Positions 17,178 to 24,973 of a DNA stretch of 64,000 bases are shown here, piece by piece. The notes beneath the pieces are model-generated. The model was not told the DNA's origin and did not search any database. It saw only the letters and a program-made list of their open reading frames with translations. How positions within the stretch are numbered: position 1 is the stretch's first letter; each line of letters begins with the position of its first letter. The stretch comes from Actinacidiphila bryophytorum (GTDB lineage Bacteria; Actinomycetota; Actinomycetes; Streptomycetales; Streptomycetaceae), in NCBI RefSeq assembly GCF_016916835.1, contig NZ_JAFFIX010000017.1, positions 97,004 through 161,003 of the forward strand, read 5' to 3'. The position numbers were made by a program, and so were the translations under genes.

Positions 17178-17408
17178 TCAGCTCCAGTCGTCCTGGGGCT
17201 CGTCGTTGGAGTCCTCGCCCATACGCCGACGAGCCTGCTCCTGGCCACGCTGGGCCTGCTCGTCGAAGCGACCGCCGGAGCGCTCCGAGGCTTCCTGCCC
17301 GGCGCGCTGCATGCCCTCGTCGGCCTGCTCGGAGCCCTGACGGCGGGCTCCCTTGGCCTTCTCGGCGTACTCGCTCGCCTTGTTCCTGATGTCGTCCATA
17401 CCGCCCAT
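17178..17408 (-). CDS. Small hydrophilic coiled-coil/stress-like protein
   Basis: 76 residues, almost entirely charged and alanine/glutamine-rich: MGGMDDIRNKASEYAEKAKG, then RRQGSEQADEGMQRAGQEA and a tail ending DEPQDDWS. It has no hydrophobic core and is probably an extended helix or disordered. The composition recalls CsbD- or antitoxin-like small stress proteins (the KASEYAEKAKG helix), but no family can be assigned with confidence. A near-perfect AGGAGG lies seven bases before the ATG, implying high expression. Confidence 0.75.
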   Translation of the reverse strand: MGGMDDIRNKASEYAEKAKGARRQGSEQADEGMQRAGQEASERSGGRFDEQAQRGQEQARRRMGEDSNDEPQDDWS

Positions 17409-17525
17409 GATTACTCCTCCTGGAGTGTGTGGGGATGCGGCCTCGATCAGAGTTACATGGGGCGACAACCCGCGCATCCTGGGGCAATCAATTGCCAATC
17501 GCCCCAGGTCAGCGGCACTTTGTCG

Positions 17526-18428
17526 TTACGGAACGTGATGGTCGGCGGCCCGGGCCGACTCGTCCGCGGCCCCGCCCCGTCCCATCAGGCCGCGGCGCAC
17601 CCCTGCGCTGCGGGCCAGTGCGGGTGCCGAACGACGCATCTCACGCCGCCCCAGCGCTCCGCCGAGCAGCGACGGCAACGCGCCCCGCACCGGCTGCATG
17701 CCGCGCAGCCACCACTGCGCATATACGTGCGGCGAGCGGCGCCCGATCCCGGCGACGATGCGGTCCACGGCCGGCTCCAGCGGATAGGTGCGGTTCGTCG
17801 GCCACGGCAGCCGGGCGCGCAACTCCCGCAGTACGTCGTCCTCGTCGGCCCCGCGCACCATGTCGGTGTCGGTCCAGCTGAGGTAGCCGACCCCCACTTC
17901 CACGCCGTGCTGGCCCACTTCCGCGCGCAGGCTGTGCGCGAAGGCCTCCACCCCCGACTTGCTCGCGCAGTACGCCGCCATCATGGGCGCCGGGGTGATC
18001 GCGGCGAGCGAGGCGATCTGCAGCAGATAGCCGCGGGAGTCCAGCAGCGCCGGCAGGAAGGCACGGGCGGTGGCGATGCTGCCCAGCAGGTTGACCTGGA
18101 TGACGCGGTCGAAGGCGTCGGGATCGGAGTCGAGGAACGGACCGCCGGTGGCCACACCGGCGTTGGCGACGACGACGTCGACCCGTCCGAAGTGAGCAAT
18201 CACTTCCCCCGCGACCTGCGCCATGGCCGCGCGGTCGGTGACATCGGCGGTCCAGCACGCCGCGTCGCCGCCCAGCGAGGCGGTGACGCGCTTGAGTTCG
18301 TCGGGCTCCAGCCCGACCAGCGCCAGCCGCGCGCCGCGTGCGGCGAGTTTGCGGGCCAGCAACTCCCCCACCCCGCGTGCGGCGCCGGTGACCACCACGA
18401 CCTGGCCCTGCAACGACGATCGGCTCAT
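17526..18428 (-). CDS. Short-chain dehydrogenase in the BVMO operon
   Basis: 300 residues. Cofactor motif VTGAARGVGELLA, NAGV, and catalytic YCASKSG. The C-terminal 60 residues beyond the SDR core (RGMQPVRGALPSLLGGALGRR) are basic and characteristic of SDRs that travel with flavin monooxygenases. The start overlaps the hydrolase stop as ATGA. As third gene of the BVMO-hydrolase-SDR operon it probably interconverts the alcohol and ketone of the substrate oxidised by the BVMO. That role is inferred from context. Confidence 0.85.
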   Translation of the reverse strand: MSRSSLQGQVVVVTGAARGVGELLARKLAARGARLALVGLEPDELKRVTASLGGDAACWTADVTDRAAMAQVAGEVIAHFGRVDVVVANAGVATGGPFLDSDPDAFDRVIQVNLLGSIATARAFLPALLDSRGYLLQIASLAAITPAPMMAAYCASKSGVEAFAHSLRAEVGQHGVEVGVGYLSWTDTDMVRGADEDDVLRELRARLPWPTNRTYPLEPAVDRIVAGIGRRSPHVYAQWWLRGMQPVRGALPSLLGGALGRREMRRSAPALARSAGVRRGLMGRGGAADESARAADHHVP

Positions 18429-19396
18429 GCGCTCTTCTCCTCGGCTACGGGACCACCCTGGTCGGCTGCGGCGCTGCCGTCGGCGTCAACTCCGCTCTGC
18501 GGCAGTGCGTGTACCGCGTTCAGCTCGCGTATGACGGCCGCCACCGCTGCCGGGTCCTCGATCGGCGTCATATGGCCGAGCCCGGAAAGCTCGGTCAGGC
18601 CGACGCAGTGCGGAAGCACCTCCGCCATACCGCGGGCGTGCACTCTCGGCGTGAGCTTGTCGCGGGTGCCCACCAGCACGGCGGTCGGCGCCGCGAGGGC
18701 GGCGATCTCCTCGTCGAGGTCGAGGACGGCCAGCACCCGCCCCCATGCGGCACGCTGCTTCGCCTTGCAGGCGTGCACGATCCGCGCCGTGAAGGCCGCC
18801 TGCTCACGCGTCGGCGCGACCCCGAGCACGCCGTACGCGAAGGCCGCCCGCGACAGCGGGGTGACCGGCCCGAGCGGCAGCCGCGAGGTCAGCAACTGCC
18901 GGTGGAAGAACCGCCGCAGCCGCCGGGAGGAGAACCGCGGCGGCAGCACCTCGGTCGTCCCGAGCAGCCGCCCGCTGCCGGTGCTCGCGAGCAGGACCGC
19001 AGCCGTACGGCGCTGCACGGCCGCCCGCCCGGACGCCGCCATGATCGTCATACCGCCCATGGAGTGCCCTGCCAGCACGGCCCGTTCGCCCTCGGGCAGC
19101 ACCGCCTGCAGTACGGCTTCCAGATCGTCTGCCAGTACGCCCGTGCCGTGACCCGTACGGGTGCGGGGCGCCGCACTGCGGCCGTGCCCCCGCTGGTCGT
19201 AGGCGATCACCCGGAAGTCGGAGGCGAGCAGCCGCACCACCGGCGCCCAGAAGAGGACCGAGCACGTCCAGCCGTGCGCAAGCACGACAGCCGGACCGTC
19301 GGCGCGGCCGAATTCTTCGACGTGAATATGTGTTCCGTCGGCCGACACCACCTGCAAAGTGCGACGCGGGGGCACGGCCTCGTAGGGCAGCGTCAT
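18425..19396 (-). CDS. Alpha/beta hydrolase in the BVMO operon
   Basis: 323 residues from ATG 19396, which overlaps the BVMO stop as ATGA. The oxyanion region is VVLAHGWTCS, the nucleophile elbow is GHSMGGM, the acid is probably the aspartate in GTRDKLTPRVHARG, and the catalytic histidine lies in LSGLGHMTPIEDP. It is a serine esterase/lipase-like hydrolase. In a BVMO operon the expected job is hydrolysis of the ester or lactone formed by the monooxygenase, by analogy with similar mycobacterial operons. Confidence 0.87.
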   Translation of the reverse strand: MTLPYEAVPPRRTLQVVSADGTHIHVEEFGRADGPAVVLAHGWTCSVLFWAPVVRLLASDFRVIAYDQRGHGRSAAPRTRTGHGTGVLADDLEAVLQAVLPEGERAVLAGHSMGGMTIMAASGRAAVQRRTAAVLLASTGSGRLLGTTEVLPPRFSSRRLRRFFHRQLLTSRLPLGPVTPLSRAAFAYGVLGVAPTREQAAFTARIVHACKAKQRAAWGRVLAVLDLDEEIAALAAPTAVLVGTRDKLTPRVHARGMAEVLPHCVGLTELSGLGHMTPIEDPAAVAAVIRELNAVHALPQSGVDADGSAAADQGGPVAEEKSA

Positions 19397-20925
19397 GACG
19401 CGACCTCCGCCCGGATCGTACGATCGTCGCCCACCGGCGGAACATCGCCTGCCGCGGTGCCGATCAGATCGTATTCGGAGACCTTCAGCTGCCTGGTCGC
19501 GCGCCGGAACTCCGCCGTGGTGCCCGGCCACGCCGTGGTGTTGCGGCCGTTGGCGTCCAGGTACCAGCTCTTGCACCCACCGGTGTTCCAGACCGTGCGG
19601 GCGGCGCGGCGCTGCATCTCCTCGTTCCACGCGGCCACTGCCGCGGGTTTCGCGTCCAGTGCCGCGGCGCCCGTCCGCTCCAAAGTTCGCATGTAGTCGG
19701 CGACGTAGTTGAGCGATGATTCGATCATCAGGATCATCGAGCTGTTACCGAGCCCGGTGTTGGGGCCGATGATGAGCAGGAGGTTGGGGAAGCCGTCCAC
19801 TGTGCAGCCCCGAAGCGCTGCCATACCCCCCTTCCAGTGCTCGGCCAGGGTGCGACCGCCGGCACCGATGACGCGGTCGCCGATCGGCATGTCCGTGACG
19901 TGGAAGCCGGTGCCGAAGATGATCGCGTCGACCTCGCGCTCGCTCCCGTCGGCGGTGACCACGCAGGAGCCCCGCACCTCAGCAAGAGCTGAGGTCACGA
20001 CCTCCGTGTTGGGCTGCACAAGTGCCGGGTAGTAGGTGTTGGACAGCAGGATCCGCTTGCAGCCGATCGTGTAGTCGGGGGTCAGACGGGCGCGCAGCGC
20101 CGGGTCCTTGACCGACCGCCGCAGATGGCCGCGCGCGATGCGCTCGGCGGCCTTCATCAGCTGCGGCCGCTTGACGAACGCACCGACCTGGAATTCCCTG
20201 ATCAGCCACAGCAGCGCACGCCTGGCCTTCGCTGTGCTCGGCACCCTGCCGTGCAGCCAGCGTTCCGCACCGCTGACCGGGCGGTCGACCCGCGGCATCA
20301 CCCACGGCGGGGTGCGCTGGATGACGGTCAGGCGGCCGACCTCGGGCTGGATGGACGGCACGATCTGGATCGCCGACGCGCCCGTCCCCACCATGGCCAC
20401 GCGCTTGCCCTTGAGGTCGTAGTCGTGGTCCCAGCGCGAGGAGTGGAAGACCCGCCCGGGAAAGTCCTCGATACCGGGGATGTCGGGGATCTTCGGGTCG
20501 GACAGCGGGCCGGTCGCCGACACCAGGACGTCAGCCGTCAACTCGCCGGCCGCCGTCGTCACCTCCCAGCGCCGCGCGGCACCGTCCCAGCGCGCCTGCT
20601 TCACCTCGGCACCGAAACGCACATGCGGACGCAGCCCGAAGACGTCCGTGACGCGTTCCAGGTACGCCCTGATGTGCTCCTGGCCGGAGAAGGCGCGCGG
20701 CCACTCCGGGTTGGGCGCGAAGGAGAACGAGTACAGGTGCGAGGGCACGTCGCAGGCGCAGCCCGGGTAGCTGTTGTCGCGCCAGGTGCCGCCGACCGCA
20801 TCAGCCCGCTCCAGGATCACGAAGTCGGTGATCCCCTCGCGCCGCAGCCGTACGGCAGCCCCCAGACCGCCGAATCCGGACCCGATCACCGCCACCCGCA
20901 CGTGTTCGCGGTTGTCGTCGCCCAT
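19393..20925 (-). CDS. Baeyer-Villiger-type flavin monooxygenase
   Basis: 510 residues from ATG 20925, with GGAAGGGCGGG upstream. The FAD motif VAVIGSGFGGLGAA, the BVMO fingerprint FPGRVFHSSRWDHD (F-x-G-x3-H-x3-W) and the NADPH motif VAMVGTGASAIQI are all present, with FGTGFHVTDMPI and TGLGNSSMI following. This defines a class B flavoprotein that inserts oxygen into ketones to give esters or lactones. First gene of a three-gene coupled operon with hydrolase and SDR, consistent with ketone or steroid/terpenoid side-chain catabolism. The upstream region is shared with a divergent MerR gene, the likely regulator. Confidence 0.92.
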   Translation of the reverse strand: MGDDNREHVRVAVIGSGFGGLGAAVRLRREGITDFVILERADAVGGTWRDNSYPGCACDVPSHLYSFSFAPNPEWPRAFSGQEHIRAYLERVTDVFGLRPHVRFGAEVKQARWDGAARRWEVTTAAGELTADVLVSATGPLSDPKIPDIPGIEDFPGRVFHSSRWDHDYDLKGKRVAMVGTGASAIQIVPSIQPEVGRLTVIQRTPPWVMPRVDRPVSGAERWLHGRVPSTAKARRALLWLIREFQVGAFVKRPQLMKAAERIARGHLRRSVKDPALRARLTPDYTIGCKRILLSNTYYPALVQPNTEVVTSALAEVRGSCVVTADGSEREVDAIIFGTGFHVTDMPIGDRVIGAGGRTLAEHWKGGMAALRGCTVDGFPNLLLIIGPNTGLGNSSMILMIESSLNYVADYMRTLERTGAAALDAKPAAVAAWNEEMQRRAARTVWNTGGCKSWYLDANGRNTTAWPGTTAEFRRATRQLKVSEYDLIGTAAGDVPPVGDDRTIRAEVAS

Positions 20926-20959
20926 GGCACCCGCCCTTCCTTCCACCGCACGCACACGT

Positions 20960-20977
20960 TGCCATCAATCACTGGCA
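20960..20977. promoter_or_regulatory. Possible operator of the BVMO operon
   Basis: Inverted repeat TGCCA-N8-TGGCA in the AT-richest part of the BVMO/MerR intergenic region, 35-52 bases upstream of the BVMO start. Short arms make chance occurrence possible. Confidence 0.3.
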
Positions 20978-21204
20978 CTGTTGGGACTGTAGGGCACGGC
21001 GGGTTACCTGCGGTAGGGGGCGAGTCGAATTCGCCCGCATGCCACGCCCCGTCCCGCCGCATCGGCGTGTGCGCCGACCGCGCCTGCCGTGCGCCGTGCA
21101 CGGGCGGCGCACGGCTCGGCAATGTGCGCCGCCCGCGCGGATAAAGGCAACCCGACGCCGGGTAAGGACCGCCGCTCCAGGATGAGGCCTCTTACGCCAG
21201 CGCA

Positions 21205-21210
21205 TAGGCT
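21205..21210 (+). promoter_or_regulatory. -10 box of a probable leaderless merR transcript
   Basis: TAGGCT fits the TAnnnT -10 consensus and ends six bases before the GTG start at 21217, so transcription would begin at the start codon itself. No Shine-Dalgarno sequence precedes the GTG. Confidence 0.5.
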
Positions 21211-21216
21211 GGACGA

Positions 21217-22068
21217 GTGAACGACCGCGTGGACGACGAAAGCACAGCGGACAGCGCCGGCGCACGCTCCGGCGGACAACGCGGCGCGCGCGAATACCGC
21301 GTGGAGGAGCTGGCAAAGGCCGCCGGGATACCCGTCAGGACGCTGCGCTTCTACCGCGAACGCCGCCTCCTTCCGCAGCCACGCCGCGACGGCCGTATCG
21401 CCTGGTATTCCGAGAGCCACCTCGCCCGGCTGCAGACGATCGCCGCGCTCTTGGAGCGCGGCCACACCCTCGGCGGCATCGCCGAGCTGATCACCGCCTG
21501 GGAAAACGGCCGCACCCTGAACGGCGTCGCCGAACTGCTCGGCCTGGGCGGCACGCTCGCCGCCCCCTGGTCTGACGAGACCCCGGTCGTCCTGACCCCC
21601 GAGGAACTCGCCGACTACTTCGGCGACGACGCCAGCCCGGAGAACCTGACCGCGGCCCTGGAGATCGGCTACATCTCCGTTGCGGGCGGGAGCGCACTGC
21701 ACACCAGCCGCCGCCTCCTGGACGTGTCGGCCGCCCTGGTACGCGAAGGCGTACCGCTGGCCGCCGTCCTTGCCGCGGGCAAGGAGGTGCGCGGCCACGT
21801 CGACGCCATTGCCGAGCTGTTCACACAGGTCGTCAAGACCCATGTCCTCGGCCCGCTCGACGATGTGCCGCCGGAGCAGGCCCAGCGCATCTCAGACGCC
21901 ATGCAGCGCCTGCGCCCGTTGGCCAAGGACATCGTCGACGCGGAGATGTCCCTGGCCATGGAACGCAGGGTCCGCATCGAGATCGACGCATGGCTGCGCC
22001 GCCAGGCGGCCGCCCAGGAGCCGGCGGCCGAGCCGCCACCCGCCCGGCCGTCCGACGTGCCGCAGTAG
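21217..22068 (+). CDS. MerR-family transcriptional regulator
   Basis: 283 residues. The N-terminal winged helix reads YRVEELAKAAGIPVRTLRFYRERRLLP, then RIAWYSESHLARLQTIAALLERGHTLGGIAELI, typical of MerR. The effector part (about residues 120-270) shows no cysteine cluster for metals, suggesting an organic ligand. Its location divergent from the BVMO operon suggests control of that operon. The start GTG appears leaderless. Confidence 0.88.
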   Translation: MNDRVDDESTADSAGARSGGQRGAREYRVEELAKAAGIPVRTLRFYRERRLLPQPRRDGRIAWYSESHLARLQTIAALLERGHTLGGIAELITAWENGRTLNGVAELLGLGGTLAAPWSDETPVVLTPEELADYFGDDASPENLTAALEIGYISVAGGSALHTSRRLLDVSAALVREGVPLAAVLAAGKEVRGHVDAIAELFTQVVKTHVLGPLDDVPPEQAQRISDAMQRLRPLAKDIVDAEMSLAMERRVRIEIDAWLRRQAAAQEPAAEPPPARPSDVPQ

Positions 22069-22169
22069 CCGCAGCGGCCGGCACAGGACGGCTGAGACCG
22101 CCCTACCGCGAGCGCGGCACCCGCCGACCTGCAAGAGTGGACAGCAGCGACCCCTGGGAGGTGTCCCCC

Positions 22170-22436
22170 GTGCAACAGCCCCACGACGCCAGTGCGGAGC
22201 AGGCCATACTCGGCCGCATCAGCAAGATGGTCGCCGACGAGAAGGCGCTCCGCGATCTGCTCGCCGACGCCGGACCGGAAGGTGCCGAAGAACGCGCGCG
22301 CCTGACCGCGCTGGAACACGAACTCGACCAGTGCTGGGACCTGCTGCGGCAGCGCCGCGCCCTGACAGAGGCGGGCGAGGACCCCGGCGGCGCCCGCGTC
22401 CGCCCCTCCTCGACGGTGGAGGGCTACCGGTCGTGA
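22170..22436 (+). CDS. DUF2630-like small helical protein
   Basis: 88 residues from GTG 22170, supported by GGGAGG eight bases upstream. The sequence AEQAILGRISKMVADEKALRDLLADA then LEHELDQCWDLLRQRRALTEAG is a charged helical pair matching the DUF2630 family of small actinomycete proteins. Function unknown. The stop overlaps the next start (GTGA), so the two are coupled. Confidence 0.8.
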   Translation: MQQPHDASAEQAILGRISKMVADEKALRDLLADAGPEGAEERARLTALEHELDQCWDLLRQRRALTEAGEDPGGARVRPSSTVEGYRS

Positions 22437-22765
22437 CGAATCCCGGCGCACAAGGCGACGCCCCGGCGGTGACCGTCGCCGACGCCCCGCAGGCCCGGCG
22501 CTACGAGGCCATGGCCGGCGACGACCTGGCCGGTACGGCCGCGTACATCCGCACACCCGAGGTGATCGCCTTCATCCACACGGAAGTGGGCGACGCCTAC
22601 GAGGGCCGCGGTATCGGCTCTGCACTGGCCCGTACCGCCCTGGACGACGCCCGCGCCCAGGGACTGCGGGTGCTGGCGATCTGCCCGTTCATCTCCGGCT
22701 GGATGGCCAGGCACCCCGAGTACGACGATCTGCAGTTCGTACCGGAGAGCAAGGTGAGCGACTGA
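22433..22765 (+). CDS. NATD1/YjdJ-type GNAT-fold protein
   Basis: 110 residues from GTG 22433. The short GNAT fold shows DLAGTAAYIRTPEVIAFIHTEV, DAYEGRGIGSALARTALDDAR, which is the acetyl-CoA loop, and LRVLAICPFISGWMARHPEY, which is highly characteristic of the NATD1/YjdJ family. Biochemical role in bacteria is unknown. Translationally coupled to the DUF2630 gene. Confidence 0.88.
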   Translation: MTNPGAQGDAPAVTVADAPQARRYEAMAGDDLAGTAAYIRTPEVIAFIHTEVGDAYEGRGIGSALARTALDDARAQGLRVLAICPFISGWMARHPEYDDLQFVPESKVSD

Positions 22766-22874
22766 TAACCGGCGCATCCGCGCGCGGCGCCACCTGACCG
22801 CGCAGGCCCCACTCGGCACCGTGATGTCGTTTTCTCGCCAGACCGGCACCGTGACGAGGAGCGATGCTGGTGAG

Positions 22875-24374
22875 GTGCATACGGACTTCGACGCCTGCGT
22901 ACGCGCCGTCCAGTCGAAGGACGCCCGCTTCGACGGGTGGTTCTTCACGGCGGTGCTGACCACCCGCATCTACTGCCGGCCGAGCTGCCCGGCGGCGCCC
23001 CCGAAGGTCGAGAACATGACCTTCTACCCGAGCGCCGCCGCGGCCCAGCAAGCCGGCTTCCGCGCGTGCAAGAGATGCCGCCCCGACGCCAGCCCCGGCT
23101 CACCGCAGTGGAACGAGCGCGCCGACATGGTCGCCCGCGCCATGCGGCTGATCGCCGACGGCGTGGTGGACCGCGACGGCGTTCCCGGGCTCGCCTCCCG
23201 GCTCGGCTACAGCGCCCGCCAGGTGGAGCGCCAACTGCTCGCGGAACTCGGCGCGGGACCCCTCGCCCTGGCCCGCGCCCAGCGCGCCCAGACCGCCCGG
23301 CTGCTCATCGAGACCACCACCATGCCCATGGGCGAGATCGCCTTCGCGGCGGGCTTCTCCAGTATCCGCACCTTCAACGGCACGGTTCGCGAGGTCTTCG
23401 CCCTGGCGCCCGGCGAACTGCGCGCACGTGAGGCCAAGGGCCGCCCCGCGGCCACCGCCGGCTCCATCGCGCTGCGCCTGCCCTTCCGCAGGCCGCTCAC
23501 CCCGGACAACCTGTTCGGCCACCTCGCTGCGACCGCGGTCCCCGGCGTCGAGGAGTGGCGCGCGGGCGCCTACCGCCGCACCCTGCGGCTGCCCCACGGA
23601 CCCGGCATCGTCGAGTTGCGGCCGGAGGCCGACCACATCGGGTGCCGGCTCTGGCTGACCGACTGGCGCGACCTTGCGCAGGCGATCAGCCGCTGCCGCC
23701 GCCTGCTCGACCTGGACGCCGACCCGCTCGCGGTGGACGCACTGCTGTCCGCCGACCCGGTGCTGGCGCCCCTGGTGGCCAAGTCACCGGGCCGGCGGGT
23801 GCCGCGGGTCACCGACGGCCCCGAGTTCGCCGTCCGCGCGGTACTCGGGCAGCAGATCTCGACGGCAGCGGCCCGTACCCACGCCGGTCGCCTGGTGAAG
23901 GCCTACGGCGAGCCCGTCGACGACCCGGCAGGCGGCCTCACCCACCTTTTCCCGTCGCCGGCCGCGCTGGCCGCCCACGACCCGGCGGAGCTGGCGATGC
24001 CGCAGACCCGCAGGAACACCCTGGCCGCCCTGCTGGACGCCCTGGACAGCGGCGACCTCGACCTGGACGTCGGCAGTGACTGGCAGCGCGCACGGGCGCA
24101 GCTGGAGGCGCTGCCGGGCTTCGGGCCGTGGACGGTCGAGACGATCGCCATGCGGGCGCTCGGCGACCCCGACGCGTTCCTGCCCACCGACCTGGGCGTG
24201 CGCTACGCCGCCCGCGACCTCGGCCTGCCCGGCACACCCGCGGCCCTGACCCGGCATGCGGCGGCCTGGCAGCCGTGGCGTGCCTATGCGACGCAATACC
24301 TGTGGGCGACGGGCGATCATCCGATCAACGTCCTGCCCACCGATCACCCTCAACCGGAAGGCGCTTCCCGATGA
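22875..24374 (+). CDS. Ada-AlkA fusion: methyl sensor and 3-methyladenine DNA glycosylase
   Basis: 499 residues from GTG 22875, where the sequence begins (M)HTDFDACVRAV as in homologues; open frame extends upstream to 22821. Domains in order: the Ada zinc/methyl-acceptor domain with CRPSCP and CKRCRP cysteines (about residues 34-68), an AraC-type HTH (about 80-180, GEIAFAAGFSSIRTFN), an AlkA N-terminal domain (about 195-290) and a HhH-GPD glycosylase (FGPWTVETIAMRALG, then LPTDLGV with the catalytic aspartate near 437). It both senses methyl-phosphotriesters and excises alkylated bases. Coupled by ATGA overlap to ogt. Confidence 0.93.
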   Translation: MHTDFDACVRAVQSKDARFDGWFFTAVLTTRIYCRPSCPAAPPKVENMTFYPSAAAAQQAGFRACKRCRPDASPGSPQWNERADMVARAMRLIADGVVDRDGVPGLASRLGYSARQVERQLLAELGAGPLALARAQRAQTARLLIETTTMPMGEIAFAAGFSSIRTFNGTVREVFALAPGELRAREAKGRPAATAGSIALRLPFRRPLTPDNLFGHLAATAVPGVEEWRAGAYRRTLRLPHGPGIVELRPEADHIGCRLWLTDWRDLAQAISRCRRLLDLDADPLAVDALLSADPVLAPLVAKSPGRRVPRVTDGPEFAVRAVLGQQISTAAARTHAGRLVKAYGEPVDDPAGGLTHLFPSPAALAAHDPAELAMPQTRRNTLAALLDALDSGDLDLDVGSDWQRARAQLEALPGFGPWTVETIAMRALGDPDAFLPTDLGVRYAARDLGLPGTPAALTRHAAAWQPWRAYATQYLWATGDHPINVLPTDHPQPEGASR

Positions 24375-24916
24375 CGACGACGGCTCGCACGGCCACGGCT
24401 GCGACCGGCACCGCATCCGCTCACACGATCGTGGACAGTCCGCTCGGCCCGCTCACCCTGGTCACCCGCGAGGGCGGTCTCGCGGGCCTGTACATGACCC
24501 AGCAGCGGCACCTGCCGCCGCAGGAGACCTTCGGCCCGCGGGTCGCCGTCACCGACATCCCGGTCCTGGCCCGTACCGCTGAGCAGATGACTGCGTACTT
24601 CACCGGCGACATCACCGACTTCGATATCGACTTGTCGACATCGGGCACGCCCTTCCAGCGCCGGGTCTGGACTGCGCTGTGCGACATCCCGTACGGCGAG
24701 ACGGTCTCCTACGGCGAACTCGCCGCGGCCCTCGGCCGGCCCACCGCCTCCCGGGCAGTGGGCCTGGCCAACGGCAAGAACCCGATCAGCATCGTCGTCC
24801 CCTGCCACCGCGTGGTCGGCGCCGACGGCAGCATGACCGGCTACGGCGGCGGCCTGGAGCGCAAGCGCTGGCTGCTGAGCTTCGAAAGCCGCGTCCAGCA
24901 GCCGTTCCTGACCTGA
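24371..24916 (+). CDS. ogt: Methylated-DNA-[protein]-cysteine S-methyltransferase
   Basis: 181 residues. The active-site motif IVVPCHRVVGADGSMTGYGGGLERKRWLL carries the acceptor cysteine near residue 145. The helix-turn-helix GTPFQRRVWTALCDIPYGETVSYGELA and the arginine finger region ASRAVGLANGKNP are also present. The protein directly reverses O6-methylguanine. It overlaps the Ada-AlkA stop by four bases, so both arms of alkylation repair are co-translated. With the N-terminal Ada domain fused to AlkA, this gene supplies the missing C-terminal Ada activity. Confidence 0.95.
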   Translation: MTTTARTATAATGTASAHTIVDSPLGPLTLVTREGGLAGLYMTQQRHLPPQETFGPRVAVTDIPVLARTAEQMTAYFTGDITDFDIDLSTSGTPFQRRVWTALCDIPYGETVSYGELAAALGRPTASRAVGLANGKNPISIVVPCHRVVGADGSMTGYGGGLERKRWLLSFESRVQQPFLT

Positions 24917-24945
24917 CTTCAGGCCAGGAAGCCGTCACCCGACCG

Positions 24946-24970
24946 GCGGGGCGTCAACCCGACGCCCCGC
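24946..24970. terminator. Bidirectional hairpin terminator
   Basis: GCGGGGCGTC (24946-24955) pairs perfectly with GACGCCCCGC (24961-24970) around a 5-base loop, between the convergent ogt and YfhO-like genes. Confidence 0.8.
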
Positions 24971-24973
24971 AGC

